Source: Stenopsyche tienmushanensis (lineage: Eukaryota; Arthropoda; Insecta; Trichoptera; Stenopsychidae). From it: a stretch of 64,000 nucleotides of DNA. The translations under genes and the position numbers were made by a program. This document shows positions 12,308-26,345 of this stretch, piece after piece (position 1 is the stretch's first letter; each line of letters opens with the position of its first letter). The stretch lies in the NCBI GenBank assembly GCA_008973525.1, contig WACJ01000549.1, positions 744,001-808,000 on the forward strand, given 5' to 3'. The notes beneath the pieces were generated by a model that had not been told where the DNA came from, ran no database searches, and saw only the letters and a program-made list of their open reading frames with translations.

Positions 12308-14399
12308 TATAAAATATTGTGGCAGCTTTATAAAGTTAGTGAGTCATTTTTTATGTGGCTTATAATAATATTGTTGTGTGATTAAATTATTACAAGAAAT
12401 CGTTATTTCGTCTAATCAAAATATAGTCATTTGGTAGAGGATGTGTTTGATATTTTCAAATATGTATGTTATTAAGTGTTCGATATTTTTAATCATTTTT
12501 ACAGCATTTTTCTGCGTAAATTTTCTTCTCGTCGATTTTATATGTAAAATATTGTGCAAATTTATACATATTTCGTTTTGATATATTCACTATGTTTCTA
12601 AAACGACCTCGGCATCACATGTTCTCCGTCGCAATAAAATGACTTGCATATCAGACGGCTGGAGTCAAAGTAACACATTCCTATTTCAATACTGCAAGTG
12701 CAGAAAAAAAATGCAAGGAATATTTCAGCAATCGTGACAGCTTTAAGCTGTTCTCTGCCGACATTGTTTGCATCCGCTGCTTTTTAACACTCTGCATTCC
12801 AATCTCCCATTTAACAAAAGAGGAAGAAATATTAAAGATTCCATAACTCTAACAAATCACGTTTTATGATGTCGACGCCCGGTAAAAAGAACAACAGCGC
12901 TTCCGCGAAAAGCCCGCACTCCACCTGCACAAAAATCTCCATGAAAATTCCACACGGAATGATATATTTCATTTGCAAGCGTACCCCTTATCCTCCCCAT
13001 TACCTTTGATATTACACACTTTCCTCCCTTTTTATATTTCCTCCATCCGCCCTTGTATTCTTAAACGTTACGATCCCATTTTAAGGCCGGTTTTAAAGAC
13101 GCGCCCGGTCGATATTAACCGCGATTCTGTATTCAACATCGCCCGGGTAAGAATGTAGGCTGAGCTTCCATAGAATATTTTCGGAATTTATTTTCGGAAC
13201 ACAAGAAGGCGGAATTCCGCGCCTGCAAATACTTGATTAAATTCTACAGGTGAATGGTATTCGGGGCATCTCTAAAATGATAACGGCGAAAGGCGCAGAT
13301 TGATAAACAATAACAGCATTCCGGGGGCTCCAATATCACATTCAACTCTTCAGTTGCGATTGTAAAAATGAAATGTTACGTTTTCAGTTACAAAGAATCA
13401 CCTCGAGTATTGAAAATTCCACAAATTTAACACACGAAATTGGTTCAACGTTATATTTCAGTCGAAAAACACATTTTTCAGCGAATCACTTCATTTATAT
13501 CCACCTACACAAAATATACAACTTTCTTCTGAATATATTTCTTTAAAAGTAAACTGATTGTTTAAGATTGCATCTTGTAGTGTCAAATAATTGACAACAA
13601 ATCTAGAGGTCTTAAATTATATGTTAAGTGAGTTTGATTCTTATTTTAAATTTTGATTAGATTTCAAATCCTAAATTTATCTATAAATTTAGATGATCGG
13701 CATTGAAAATCTTGCTTATTGATCCCCATTATCTAGATTTATCCTAATGCTTTAAGTTTTATATAAATAGTAAAATTAATAAAAGTCAGGTAAGGCTCCC
13801 TATTAATTACTTATAGATCATTCCCTTCCTAATATAAGGAAATTATATCCGAATGTATACTAATTTAAGCATATATAGAATTAATGATCATCTTATAAAA
13901 ATCTCTATCTTCTATGGAGATCGTCTATGTTCGATAACTATTATAAAGTAAATTAATATATTTATTACTTAGCTTATTATCAATTAATTCTGAAGCTTTT
14001 GTTGCAAATTTTCAAGTCCATAAACAAATCCATTAAAAAATATTGTTAATTTTGCAACTATCTATATTTGAATCAAAATCTCTAGGAAAATTTCTTATTC
14101 AAATTACTTACAATTTTAATGAGTCGTATACATATGGTTGGTCTCATGATACTTTCGTATGTACCTAATTTAAAGCCTTTGATAACTTCCATAGCAACAT
14201 TTAGCATAAATATAATCAAAATAATTATGGCATCTGTTGCTTAAAACTAATATGTGAATCCTTCTAACTTTGAGCGTAGAAAAATGCAGTCATTGAAGTA
14301 AGTATGTTTTACTATTCATTGGTGTATTGTGGTGTTATCCTTATATAAATTTATATTGATCTTATAAAAACGGTCGTTATAGTAACTTCGTTTCAGATT
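12308..14399. other. Non-coding stretch with a GC-richer block
   Basis: No gene is recognised. Bases 12600-13340 are clearly less AT-rich than their surroundings and include CpG-containing words, while 13340-14399 is AT-rich. The open frame at 12973-13158 (+) has no recognisable domain. A family D core lies at 13911-13938. Confidence 0.5.
13911..13938 (+). repeat. Family D repeat core, copy 1
   Basis: TCTATGGAGATCGTCTATGT followed by TCGATAAC. It matches the cores at 24531-24559 and 62744-62771 and the minus-strand copy at 26131-26161. The flanks are AT-rich and hard to align by eye, so the full length of the repeat is unknown. Confidence 0.45.
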
Positions 14400-14462
14400 G
14401 TATCATTTTCTAGATCTGAGGCTCTCAATTGGATCAAAGTTCTACTATATCAAAAATAGAAT
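14400..14462 (-). repeat. SINE-like repeat, family B copy 3 (fragment)
   Basis: On the minus strand it shares TTGATATAGTAGA exactly with the copy at 26240-26345, then becomes hard to align before an AGATCTAG in the box B position. It is read as a degraded head of family B. Confidence 0.35.
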
Positions 14463-16369
14463 TTTGATCTCCATCCTCTCAGACTCAGACAGATGGATTA
14501 TCCCGAATTCTTCAAACGAGAAAATTTTATACCCTTATTGGCTGTAGCAAAAATGATATAAATTACATACTTTATTCTGTGATCCTCAATTTAAACCCAC
14601 TAACTTATCAATGCTCTTTTGCCTATAAAATAGAACATATTCTTTCAAAGACGATCATTTTCAATAAGCTGGATAGAACTGGAATCAATTTTTAAAATAT
14701 TACTTTTGGGATTTAGTCACAACTTGTACTGGATTTTTTGCTTCGTTGTTTAGATTTGTGTATATATCCAATATGTAAAATGAATTATCAAATCTAAATT
14801 GAAAGCCTTTCTAATCGATATAGTTATACTGGGTTAAATTCCATTTTCTAGTCATGATAATAAAAAAAAACTAGTATATTATTTGCAATTACTTAAGAAT
14901 ATTAAACATGTATTTAATAAGATGTATATTACTTGTTGCATATCGATTTTAAGAATGTAAATAAGATTATTGAGGGGAATGTCAAGTCTTTTGAATTGTC
15001 TGTTGGTTCATTATTTGCTAAGCATTCTTGTTATGAAGATTTGCGTGGTTTTTAATTGGTAATAATGCATTACTATCCTTTCGGTTAAGACTTATTTTTA
15101 ATAGTTCTAGAGTTGAAGACTTTGTAAAAGAATTTATTAATAAAGCAGACGTATCAACGACTGAATAAAATTTACGAAAACCTTATATATAATGATTCTA
15201 CAAACAATTTTAAGCTGAAATATTAATGCCATAACGACATTATATTAATTGTGAGAACCAACATTTGTCTTTCCCTTAAGGGTAATATGAATTCATGCAC
15301 GAAACGTCAAATTTAAGCTCCAAATATTCAAATTAGGCATGAAAAAATGACTATAATTTAATTGTTATTTTAATGGAAAATTTAAAACCCATGAAATTAT
15401 TGTAAAATGACGATTTCATTAAGTACTTTTATGCCATTTGAAGACAATATAAGTATTTTGTATTGATTCCGACAGAATGATGTTGACATCATTCAATCCG
15501 GAGCACCTTTTTCGCAAAAGGACTGCCAATCCTTTTTTAAGTGGATTCAATCCATTGAGATTGTACCGTAGTTTCTCTAAATTGACGACACAGAAGAATA
15601 CTTCGGGTTTACAGTAATTCGCACGGGAAAAAGCTTGTCCTGCGAATCCTGCTCTTCCCCTCTATATCCCCGTCCAGGATTTACTTTTATTAAGACAAAA
15701 GAAAACAAACAGTCCACGAATAAGACTTCCGTTGATAAAGCTTTGGAACTTAAAAAAAGAAAGCTCTCCGAGTTAACCGGGTAAGGCGGCCCCTTCAGCG
15801 CGGATGCGTCCGTAACTCCGTTATTTATTTCCACCCCGGGGGCCTAACGACGCAGCGGGCAGGGGGGTGCAAATGGGGGGTTGTTAGCCGTTGCGTCCTG
15901 CTGTCCGTCACCGGCAAGGCCGTTCTGCTTGTTTTTAAGCGGCCAACCACCCTCCCCATAATGCGCTAAACGCGGGGGGATAATGCGCCCAAATTTATGG
16001 CAGCGTTCTTCCTTGCATTAGTTAACCTCCTTAATGCCACCCCAAATCCTTTCTCCGATACCAAGGAATCTATATTAATTCATCACGCTTTATGCGTCAA
16101 CTGCGAAATTTATTGGATTTTATTTGATCGCCTACCAGTCAAATAATGAAATATTGGCTTACAATTTTGTCTGAACGATGAACTATTTTTAGATGGAATA
16201 TTTTTCAATACAAATGTATTTAAAGCCTATTCGGTTTAAAGCACTTGGATGATAATTTTGCAATAAATAGGTGGAAAAAATAATCATTTCATTAACCACG
16301 ATTATGTATATTTTGAATAGCAACCATTTTCCAAAGATACAACTTCAGAGTTACGATTTGTGATCAGCG
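14463..16369. other. Non-coding stretch with a GC-rich island at 15570-16060
   Basis: No gene is recognised. The first kilobase is AT-rich. Bases 15570-16060 are among the most GC-rich in the window, with runs of G and C at 15830-15990 and a small stem (15849-15858 with 15888-15897, one G.U). The open frame at 15577-15834 (-) has no recognisable domain. Confidence 0.5.
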
Positions 16370-16500
16370 TATTTGTGATGCTTTTTCATGGCGTATTTTT
16401 TTAAAGTGGTTACCAGCCACATTCGCCTTCGATAAATTTGAACCCAAGGTGACTAAGTTACGAATCCAACCGCTTAATCATGGGGCTTCCTACAGGTGTT
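16370..16500 (-). repeat. SINE-like repeat, family A copy 1
   Basis: Minus-strand reading gives a head CATGATTAAGCGGTTGG (box A-like), then GGGTTCAAATTT (box B-like), then ATGTGGCTGGTAACCAC and ATACGCCATGAAAAA. The copies at 35413-35600 and 55755-55950 have the same blocks in the same order. The box A to box B spacing fits a tRNA-derived SINE head. This is the only minus-strand copy of family A. Confidence 0.6.
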
Positions 16501-18830
16501 AAAATACTTTTTGCAAATTAAGCCTTTTATATTAAATTATAAAAACATTTTTTTAATTTTTATCATGAAAAATAATTTATGTGGAATTAATAAATTCAAC
16601 CTTGTAACATTCGCTTTATAAAAACTTGATTTACATATTAATCTGAATTCAAAAACTCAACCTCAAAGGTTTACGAGTGTTATCTGATTTGACCAAATCA
16701 AGTGTTACCAACTGTGAAAGCTATATAAATTTTCAAAATATTGATTTTTCATAAATCTTAGTCAGAAGTTTCCAACCTTTTCTTTAAAGGGCCAATTTAT
16801 TATTTTTTAAATTGTTTAATTCGAAAATGTTTACATGCCGAATTTGATTCGTGGGTCGTAATTTTTTGATCCCTAAACAAAGTTTATCTTTTGACATAAT
16901 CAAGTAAGTTCCAATAACAGCTTTAGGATAAACTATTATCTCGTCAAATAGTAGATAATAATAGAATTTAAAGTCTACTGTTTTTAAAAGATACATTATT
17001 AATTGATCACGAAAATTTTTTCATAATGGAAAATCAGACTTGTGTGTAAATATTCCCTTTTTATTTGTCTTTTTAAGCAGTCAGATCAAATGCATTTGAT
17101 CTAGATTAATAAATGCCTTAATAGTTAGAGAACGTTTGAGTCTAACTATAATAAATTAATTACACCAGGGGGTACCAGAATTGATCCTGATTCGTTGTTT
17201 TAATTGTCAGATAGAGGAATTTCAATAAACATTTATATGATGAATTTAACCGCTCAGCATATCTTATATGAAATATATTTGTGTGTGGATAGATAAAAAA
17301 TATTCATTATGAAATTCCCATGCTTTTCTCATTACTCCTCTTAATGTGCATACCACGGGCTCTCTGCGATTTATCTATTGCGATCTTGAAGAACCCAAAC
17401 CCCATGAATGACAAGGATGTATTGCGCACATGTCCGTATGTGTGTTTGCGTATATAATAGAAGGGTTGAACACGAAATCAAATTAAAACCAACCTATCCA
17501 AGAATCTGTTTACGGAATGTTTTCCGAATCGGGTTGCTGTTTGCATAAAGTTTGTCCCCATCCATGTAATGCGGTAAACACACGGAGGTTTTGCAAAGTA
17601 CGATTTTCGTACCTATATTTCAACCTTTTAAGTAAATGGATACTCGCTTTTACTGTGTGAATCACAATAACGTTTATTTATTAGTCTGTTGTATCTTGAT
17701 CTGCTGTATGTTTGGTCAAATTTGCGCCCAAGACTTAGATGGATCGCCCTTATAATTACATATGGTTTTAAGATTTAAAGCCATCAGCGTAGTCTTTCTG
17801 TGTCCAAATTTTTTGTTGTGTAATTGTCAAATATATATATACGAGCTGAATAAAATCCAAACGTCGATGGAGTTTCGTGACGTTAAAAAATAAGCTGTAC
17901 ATTGTGTCTATTCTGCCTTATTTTCATGGTAAAGGTATACTTAGCGAGCGTAATTTATTAAATTTATAACATTAAATAATTGTATACCAAACTCTGCTCC
18001 ATGACGAGATATCGTATAAATAAGGGTCATTTGCTGAAAGCTATCATTTTAAATATTCATTAATAGCGTGTCGTTTATTTACGAGGTCATTATGCCTCCT
18101 CGAGGGGCGTAACTAAAACCTGTGTCATACCAGAAATTCCATTATTAAACTTTGATAAGAAAAGCCTTCCACTTTGACAGTTGAGACACTCGCTTTCCAT
18201 CAACGTCTTTTAATATATACGAAAATTAATATAATTTTTATTATGAAGGGTTGAATTTTTGCTTCCCTTTGAGGCCAAATTTTGTGTCATGAAGAGTGTT
18301 TAAAGACATTATTTGTGTTCAATCGCAGACTACAAGCAACAGACGATTTATTTCCGACCCTTCTTAGGAGACTACCTGCGCCGATTCGAATTTAGAATTC
18401 GATTTTAGCATGCAGACGCCTGTAGAAAGTCTTGGATATAATTTGTTTTCCTGGATGGATGATGACAGTGGGTAAACTTTACTGATCCTTAAACTAGAGC
18501 TTCTCTTTTTAAATAAAAGATATTTATAAATCGCTCAGCCTTTCATAGGATATTAACAATTCGGACTTACTCTTCATTTGCCGGTGGTAATTTAATAAAA
18601 AGACGTTTCGCATTTTATTCAATTTTCTTGTTATTTCTGCAACTATATTTTTTTAATATATGACATACTTTTTCATATAGAAGAATTCTTTCAAGGAGAA
18701 AGAATTTTTTATGTTATTTATGGTTCAACTATAATAAAGTGATATAGTTTGACAGAATCTATGAATAAATTTCCAAATGATGCTCTATCAAGTCGTATCA
18801 ATAGTTAAAAGTAAGACAAATCCTAATAAT
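16501..18830. other. Non-coding AT-rich stretch
   Basis: No gene is recognised. The open frame at 16784-16996 (-) is low-complexity and has no domain. Slightly less AT-rich sequence lies at 17340-17640 and 18060-18480. Confidence 0.5.
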
Positions 18831-18900
18831 TTTTAATCTAGATTTGAAACCCGATATTTTGTGGTAAGAGTCCAAGAATGAAACCACCATACCAATAATG
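18831..18900 (-). repeat. SINE-like repeat, family B copy 4
   Basis: Minus-strand reading: TTGGTATGGTGGTTTCATTC, then TTGGACTCTTACCAC, then GGGTTTCAAATCTAG. This lines up with the head of the copy at 59441-59575. The body past box B is not clearly preserved. Confidence 0.5.
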
Positions 18901-21900
18901 GGTCTTTATTTATTTATCGTTATTTATAGTATGATTTTCAATTCATTTTTCCACGATCATATTACTTTCTTTTATTACACAAAATTGAAACGTCACTTTG
19001 CAAATACATAAATGTGCCAAAGTCATTAAAATGTCTATATTTATTCCATATTCGAAAATAAATTTGAATTTGTATGATACAAATTTCGACTCAGTCCCAC
19101 ATAAATGCAAGTACGTTAAACTTTTTGGGAGTCGCTTCCACCCCTGCATAAAAGGGTTGTTGTACTTATCCGATTTCAAGCAAAATCTAAATAACCCGAC
19201 GAATGTTTTTGAAGAACCTCAATATCAAATTTCGTAAAATCCATTAGGAGAGGGATTCAAGTTATTTTATACGGATGGACAGATACAGGGACACCAAGCT
19301 TGCTGAATGAAAATTCCAAACAATTTATAATACATAGCCAAATCATTATATGTTTCCATTTCTTAAATATCTATTGTAAATGCGTCTTTATTCGACACAT
19401 TTCCTAGAATTATATTGTTACATAATATGGAAACTCCCTATCATGAAATTTTGTATTTATCTATGTAAAACATTCTAAGAAATCAGCCTGCTTTTGAGAT
19501 ACTGTTGCGATGTAATATTAATTTTAAGATATGATAAGCTTATTAATAAATAGAATTCTAGACAAATTTAAATGATAAAATAAGACAATTTCAGATAGAA
19601 TATGAAACTAGTTAATAACTATTAATTTAATGAGTTTTTTCTTTAAAATCTTTATACGTGGAGATCCAACACAAGCAACAGGGGGTGGTTATCTCATTTT
19701 TTTTTGAAGAAGGGTTGAACAACAGTCACATGCACTTATTATACTCACAAATTAATAGATAGCTTACAAAGGCACCTCTGTAACAATGTAATTAAATATG
19801 TTTTAATGCCGTCGTTCACATTATCAGTACCTTCATTATATGGTCGTGCACGTACGATATTGCCGATCCCGACCATCCCTTTCATATGCTTAAACAAAAC
19901 AACTTGGATCACATCTTTTTTCATATGGAGTGCTGCGTCATGTTTTTGGGACGGTCGTCGACGATGACTGGAGGGTTTCGTGGAACATGTTTTTGTCCAT
20001 TGTTTTTGCTTGGCCGACCAGAAATGAAAAGACGGACAATGCTGGATACCCTAAACACCATTGTGATGGTTTGCCTACCTTAAATTGAGGGAAAGCAAAC
20101 CGCCGATACAATGGAAGCAATGAGAAAAACCACGTCTGGCGCTCCCCAAACAATATTATTTAACTAAAAATGAATCCCAAAAAAATGTAACAAACAAATT
20201 CAAGAGGTGTGAATTCATCCCGCTTTTATTTGAAATTATTCAAAAATTATCCATCGCATTGATACATAGACGAGGTCTCTTATCAAACTGTTGCGCTATC
20301 CATGCGCCTTTTATTACTGCGACAAAATGAAAATTATCCCAAATGACGTAATAAAATTCCTCTTACATTATTCCTTCAAGGATATTTTGAATAATAAAAA
20401 ATGTATCTGCCAAATTCAGTGTATTTTTAAGTGAAAAACCTGTGGGTAAAATTTAATTTTACGGCCCATTGGCGGTGAACGTAAACAGGCCATCCTTTAA
20501 CTTTGATACGACCATTACATCGAACATTACAAAAAAAAATCATGCTCTCTAAGAAAACTTTTTACGTTTATTTTTTTAATAATTATAGTCTGAATTTATT
20601 AAAAATTCTTGCAAAAAAGAAATTTCCCCATCTTTAATATATACAGGTCTTACCAGAATAAGTGCTAATATTTTGATGAAATTTATAAGCAAAATTATAA
20701 AATATTCGTATTTCTTGTATCGGAGATTGTTATTCGATATAATAAAAACCAACTGCTTCATTAAAATTAAGATTGAACAATTTTATCTGGGTATTAAATC
20801 TACAAACATTATACCTGAGAATACAATTTTTATGATCATTAACTGCTCCAAATCATTGATGAATTTATTATTCAATCAATAGTATGCAAATCGATTATAT
20901 CGAAATATTTAGAACTAAATTTTTGATTTTGATTTTAAACGCCATTAATTTATTTTCTGTCAATCAATTTCGCTGTTGGTATATTTGCGCTAAAAACTAC
21001 CCAATGTAATATGTTTTTATAGTGAAACATATACATAGGAATACGTGATTCTATAATGCGGGGGTCATTTTAGTGGGCTATTTAGGGTCGGAAGGTGCAT
21101 CATTATGGTCTAATTTAAATGCATGCTTAAGGTTTCTCACCCATAAGCAATTGCTCCCGTTTGAAAATTAATAAGGTATTTAATAAATTTTAATAGCACA
21201 CATTGGGTACGTTTGTAGTGGGCTTGAGATATCACTGCAGAAACCCTTCTCAACGCAACAAACCATTGTTAAAGTGATGAATGGAAAACCGGCCAAACGA
21301 AATGCGTATCCTTACATACAACAATTGTGGTCGCAGAAACAGCTACAGACTCGTGAAATCCTTGAATTTTCCCATTGTTTCTAGAGTATTCACAGGAACA
21401 CGTCTCTAGTGCAGCGTATCATATTACGTGCCGAAACCGCAAGAGGATTTCTTGTTTGGGAAAAATTGTACTTTACGAGTTTCGACGTCTTTCATCTTAC
21501 TAAATTAAATTGGTTTCGAAGTTGTTAACTCTTTCTTTAAATTACATTTCGCTTCGAGGCAGTATCAATGTTCAAAGTTCACTCAGGATTGCCGTCGTAG
21601 AGATATCAGATTTCGGCAATAATTAATTCCGAAGCCTTACAAATCCCGTCTGCCCGAAGTCGCTCCTCGTTGTGAGGGTAGTTCAAAGTCCCTCTTCAGG
21701 GCCCTCCAAAACTAAGTATTTCGCATTTGGATCCTGTCTCTTAGAGTAGAATCGACTAAGTCAAGAGGATTATTTCAGATGATAATAAACGGGTCCAATT
21801 CACGGACCTGTAATTTTTGTTCAGTGTCAATTTTAATGCGTTTGGATCAGTCTTAAATTGAATCTCAAAACCATGAAATATAACAAGAGCAACTATTATA

Positions 21901-24529
21901 CTGCTGTGTTAATGAAAACGTTCTAAAGCATAATATTTAATAATGCGTTGAAATGTTTCATCTTGCATTAAACATCCTCGCGCAGAGATTATAAACGCTA
22001 TAAATAATTAAAGAACTACACAATGCTTTGAATGGGTGCTTCGAAAAGTGTGATTTATGGACTGACAGGTCAATTCGTTTGCTCTATGAAATTAATTTTT
22101 GCTTATAACATAATGAAAACGTTTATAAATGATCGTTAGCGGTGATAAATGTGTGACAAATGCCCGTAACGTTTCCGAACACTTGATTAAAGTACCGCGT
22201 TGATGGCTCAAGCTGCGCCAGTGACAAATTGTCTCTCGCTGTATAAAATTTGGCGGCACTGAAAGGGTTAATCGGTTTGCATCCACGCGCTCCCATTACT
22301 CTCAAACACTCGGGTAATTCGTTACACATCCACACACAAAACAATACAACCGCGTAATAGGTTTTCCCTTTTCGCCTACCCTCATCCTACGTCCCTTGTA
22401 TCATCTCCCTGCAGCCATTTCCTTGTTAGTTATACTCATGTCCTCGCTGCTACAGGATTACAGTGATGTCATTAGGCTTTTATGGGCGAAAAACCCATTT
22501 GAACCCTATTTTAGAGGGTTAAATATGAACTTTTTTCATTCGAGAAATCATATGCGTCGAATTTATCTACTCGGCCTACATTCCGACGGCTTAAAGTCGG
22601 GAAAACACGTGGGAAACTGTCACTTAATTTCGCATAACGACCTTCTTTATTCGCTCAATGGGTCATAATATGAAATATTAAATTTAATTTAAGCACGAAA
22701 CAGATTCTAAACATTGTCATATACTATATGGAAAATTGTTATTATTTAACAACCAGGATAAACTTTTATACATTTGCAATAAACATTTTTACAACAAAAA
22801 AATTGAATCGTATCGCCTTAATATGATTTATTAAAAGCGATATAAAGATCTTCCAAATTACCGCTTTTACTCTCTAGAAATAATTTACATTTCATATCCC
22901 TTGTTATTTGACGTGCTCATCGCCAATTCAAATCATCCATTTTCTCAGTATCTCAAACTTCGTCATTTCTCTAAATCGTGTTATCTACAATATTGTTGTC
23001 ATCTGAGACCAAACTAAGACTAATCATATTTAAACCAATGAGCGTATATCTAAATTAATCAGCAATGTCACATAAATAATTAAATATTCTAGATCTAGAT
23101 AGAGCCTCTTTATGCGCGAGTTTTGTATGCTCGGTTTTGATGTAACACGGTTAATAAAATAAAAAAATCACTTAAACACAGCTTAAAAAATAACTTAGGT
23201 ATGTGTTTTAATTGAATTTTTTTCACAGTTGTGTTTGAAACTTTTACCCGGTACAAAAGGAGGATGTTGTGAATATAAAAATTTAGATATTAAAAAAAAT
23301 CAATATCAAAATTAAACTCGGACAGCCGGCAGCAATATGTATATTTATTAAATAATTAATCTCTAAACAACGTAGTATATTTGCTTGATCGCTCAGAGAC
23401 TTAGGCGAATCTATGAAAAATTGTTGTATCAATATTCTGTTTCATGTACAACATAGTATGTTAAATCATTTGCTATACAACTTGTTTTGAGCTGAAGTTT
23501 GAGCTTATATTTTCCGACATTTTCAAAAATATCAAAGACGTCTTGTTCGCCCTGTATTTCCTTAGCGAAAACGTACCAGAGTTCGTTGTTGAGTAGACGA
23601 ACGCCTCAGGCCGCGGTTTCTATGTTTGCCTTGCATTACAGTCCTCTTCTTCACAACAAGATCAACCCTCAAACAATGCACCCTCCATACTCGACGATTC
23701 TGCAGTTTGGTTCTCTTATTAAAAAAATGTTATTTCTTTCTCTGCTTGCAGAGGAATGGAATAGGACAGGTTGGTTATTATCGTTAATCAACTTTTTTAA
23801 GACAAATTTTTAGTTAAAACCCTATTTTATCGCTTTTTTAGATTTAACCAAAATATGTTAAAAAATTATCACATAATGGCCAAGATAAGACATAGGTTTA
23901 TTTAAGTTTAATTTTAAGTTGACAATTATTTTATATAATTTTTATCCAACTAAAGAAATGAAATGGTCCTCTAGAATACTCTTTTATTCCCGCGCAATAG
24001 TAATTTTCGAGTTATCCGCATTCTGCTTTTCTTTATGAATACTTTGGCCTCCAAAAACTTGACCTACTAACAGTCAATGTAGCCTAAATCATTACGTGAG
24101 CTAACCCTGTCTTCCTTGCGGTCACTCGTTGTTTCAAATTATGGCTAAACTTTCTTTTCGACCAATTTCTTCTATTTTTTTGACTTTGGACTGCTCAATA
24201 GGACAAATCAAACTGCTGCAAATTATTAATGGTTCTTTCCTTAATTAAAACCTGAACCTGAATGTTAGATAGTAAATATATTACACTTTTTGAATTGCAT
24301 CGCTTAACATTACATGGAGAAGCTTCAAATGGATCAATTTCTTTACGGATCATCAGGTTGCTACATCTTTTATGGTCCTATTCAATAAAGTCTGTAATTT
24401 TTGCTCATCCAGATAATGGCAAATGTCATCCATGTGCTCAAATTGGCAAGACTATATCCGGATCACAGACTAATTTATGATTTCATATCATACGGAGAAT
24501 ATAATGAAAAAGCCTTTCCATTTGTAAAT
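18901..24529. other. Non-coding stretch, about 5.6 kb
   Basis: No gene is recognised. GC-richer blocks lie at about 19820-20150, 21050-21830 and 22090-22650, with AT-rich sequence between. Overlapping open frames of 60-104 codons on both strands (for example 19886-20083, 22123-22344 minus, 22396-22668 and 23499-23813) have no recognisable domain. They concentrate where GC content is higher, as expected for chance frames. Bases about 19100-19310 contain CACCCCTGCATAAAAGGG and a GGATGGACAGATACAGGGAC segment, a texture often seen inside insect repeats, but no second copy is in the window. Confidence 0.45.
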
Positions 24530-24530
24530 C

Positions 24531-24559
24531 TCATATGAAGATCGCCTATATCCGATAAA
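24531..24559 (+). repeat. Family D repeat core, copy 2
   Basis: TCATATGAAGATCGCCTATA followed by TCCGATAAA. It is the same core as 62744-62771 with a few substitutions, and lies about 240 bp before a family C repeat. Confidence 0.45.
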
Positions 24560-24797
24560 TGAAAAAACTGAACATATAATTCAGTCTCTATGATTGTTAA
24601 AATAACTTTCTTTGCCAGTTTCATATCCAATGACACTTTCGGATAAACATATTTCTTCACTGAGCTTAATTTTGTTCGATTTGAAGCAATACCCTCTACC
24701 TCCCAAGAGGTATTTTATTTATTTCACCATAATTGCGTTTCAATATTTCTAGAACCATTCAAACTATTAGTAGTACGATATATAAGTTTTTTTTAAA

Positions 24798-24990
24798 TGA
24801 ATCTTGTATAGGCGTAGTAAGACAAATTGGCTTGAACATCACAAAAAGTGAAACTTCAAACAACAGTTGGTTGGAAAGAGAGAACGAATCGTTTGTAGTT
24901 TCTCCGTCTATCAGTAATCTTAGACATGTGTAAATATGTCGCATCAAGCAACCACTAGACCAGTAGCACGCCTATTTTATTATATAATAC
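24798..24990 (+). repeat. Family C dispersed repeat, copy 1
   Basis: Starts at GAATCTTGTATAGGC, continues through AGACAAATTGGCTTGAACAT, AGTTGGTTGGAAAGAGAG and CGTTTGTAGT, and ends near GCCTATTTTATTATATAATA. The same blocks in the same order occur on the minus strand at 48700-48897. Differences are spread over all codon positions, so the open frames that cross it (24733-24933 and 48661-48864) are not evidence of a conserved protein. Confidence 0.6.
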
Positions 24991-26130
24991 CTAACACACA
25001 TTGCAATCTTTTAGCTAACAATATCTTTTAATAAATGAAAAATAAATGCATAAAATCAAATTTTCTTGGAATTAAGATATTTCACCTGTACCACACGAAA
25101 GTCTCGCGTGTTGTTTTAAATTCAGATGATTAAGCTTGCAAGAATGAAAACGTTATTTTAAACGGTCTCAGTAATGATTAGTAACCATGTTCGAAATCCT
25201 AATAATCATTCAATTTTTCACCAAATAAAAGCATAATTAATCGGGATACATTTTCATAGAATACATCCGATTTAAGGGTAATAAATTGTTCATCTCGTCA
25301 GGATACAATCTTGTTTATTCCCCTCGTCGAGGTCCGAAAGCGCAAAGGAACGCAAGGAGAACGGTTTTCTGTTATTTTCGGCTAATTGAGATTGTTTTCG
25401 ATTCCCGTTCGAAGTATAAATTACTTGATTCGTGCTTAACACCCAGCTCCGATATGTCTATTCGTATTCTCCTCTGGATGCCTCTTCCCGAATCGAACTT
25501 CTCCTTCTCCAGGAACAGATTCTCCACGTCACGTGACGTCACTTCCTCAGACGATCAGTGTTTAACAACGCGACAAATAAGAGCTCCAGGCGGTCAGAGA
25601 GGGACGGTAATAGCCGGATCTTTATAAGTGTCAAAAGCCAGAGGCACTCAACTAAATAGAGCCTTTCTTTTGTAATTCAATATTATGGTATCAATCATAC
25701 CCTACGTATGAAAATATGAAGCTATATTTGGCTTGGGTATAATCGAATGGAATATATTAGACGTACACAGCATTTATTTTCGACAAATTCGATGAAATTA
25801 TATAAATATAATCAGACTATGCTATACAAATTTAAGACAAGAAAATGAAGTTTCCGTGTCTTTTGTATTTCTTTTCGCACCGAATCTTTTTCAAATTTAC
25901 TTACCTATTTACTATCTTACGAAAGTTTCTTAAAGGGTTCAATTTTAAAATGTTGTGTCTGAAATTTAATCAGAAGCTTTTGGAAATCACCTGAACTGAA
26001 TTAAGAATTATTTTTTAATTATATATTTAATATTTATTTTTATTATTTAATGTTTTTTAATGACCCAAATTAAAAAATATATATATACAATACTCCTATC
26101 ATACTAAATTATTCTTCCAAAGGTACCATA
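24991..26130. other. Non-coding stretch with a GC-richer block at 25290-25640
   Basis: A 113-codon frame (25286-25627, +) covers the GC-richer block. It has no recognisable domain, and its composition fits an opened chance frame. The rest is strongly AT-rich. Confidence 0.45.
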
Positions 26131-26161
26131 TTCACTATCGATCATAGGCGATCTTAATGGA
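26131..26161 (-). repeat. Family D repeat core, copy 3
   Basis: On the minus strand: CATTAAGATCGCCTATGATC then GATAGTGAA. It matches the family D core, the closest relative being 24531-24559. It lies just upstream of a family B copy. Confidence 0.4.
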
Positions 26162-26239
26162 AGATCTTTTAGAAATAATGGATATTCAAAAGATGGCTTT
26201 TTGTCTTAATATTTCATTTTTCTGAACCCGGAAATCCAG

Positions 26240-26345
26240 CTTTACTTGGATCGAGACCATTGTTAAAAATTATAATGAATCTGGATTTGAATTCAAACTT
26301 TTATAATGAGAGTTCAAGAACTACTCTACTATATCAATACTAGAT
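26240..26345 (-). repeat. SINE-like repeat, family B copy 5
   Basis: Minus-strand reading: TTGATATAGTAGAG (box A region), GAACTCTCATTATAAAAG, then GAATTCAAATCCAGA (box B region) and a short body ending in GGTCTCGATCC. This is one of the better-kept heads of family B. Confidence 0.6.

Noticed and set aside
24733..24933. Open frame as a gene with a paralogue at 48661-48864
   Set aside because: The two translations are similar because both cross family C repeats. Substitutions are spread over all codon positions and the outer flanks do not match, so no protein is supported.
25286..25627. 113-codon open frame as an exon
   Set aside because: Lies wholly within a GC-richer block. I could not identify a domain or a convincing pair of splice sites.
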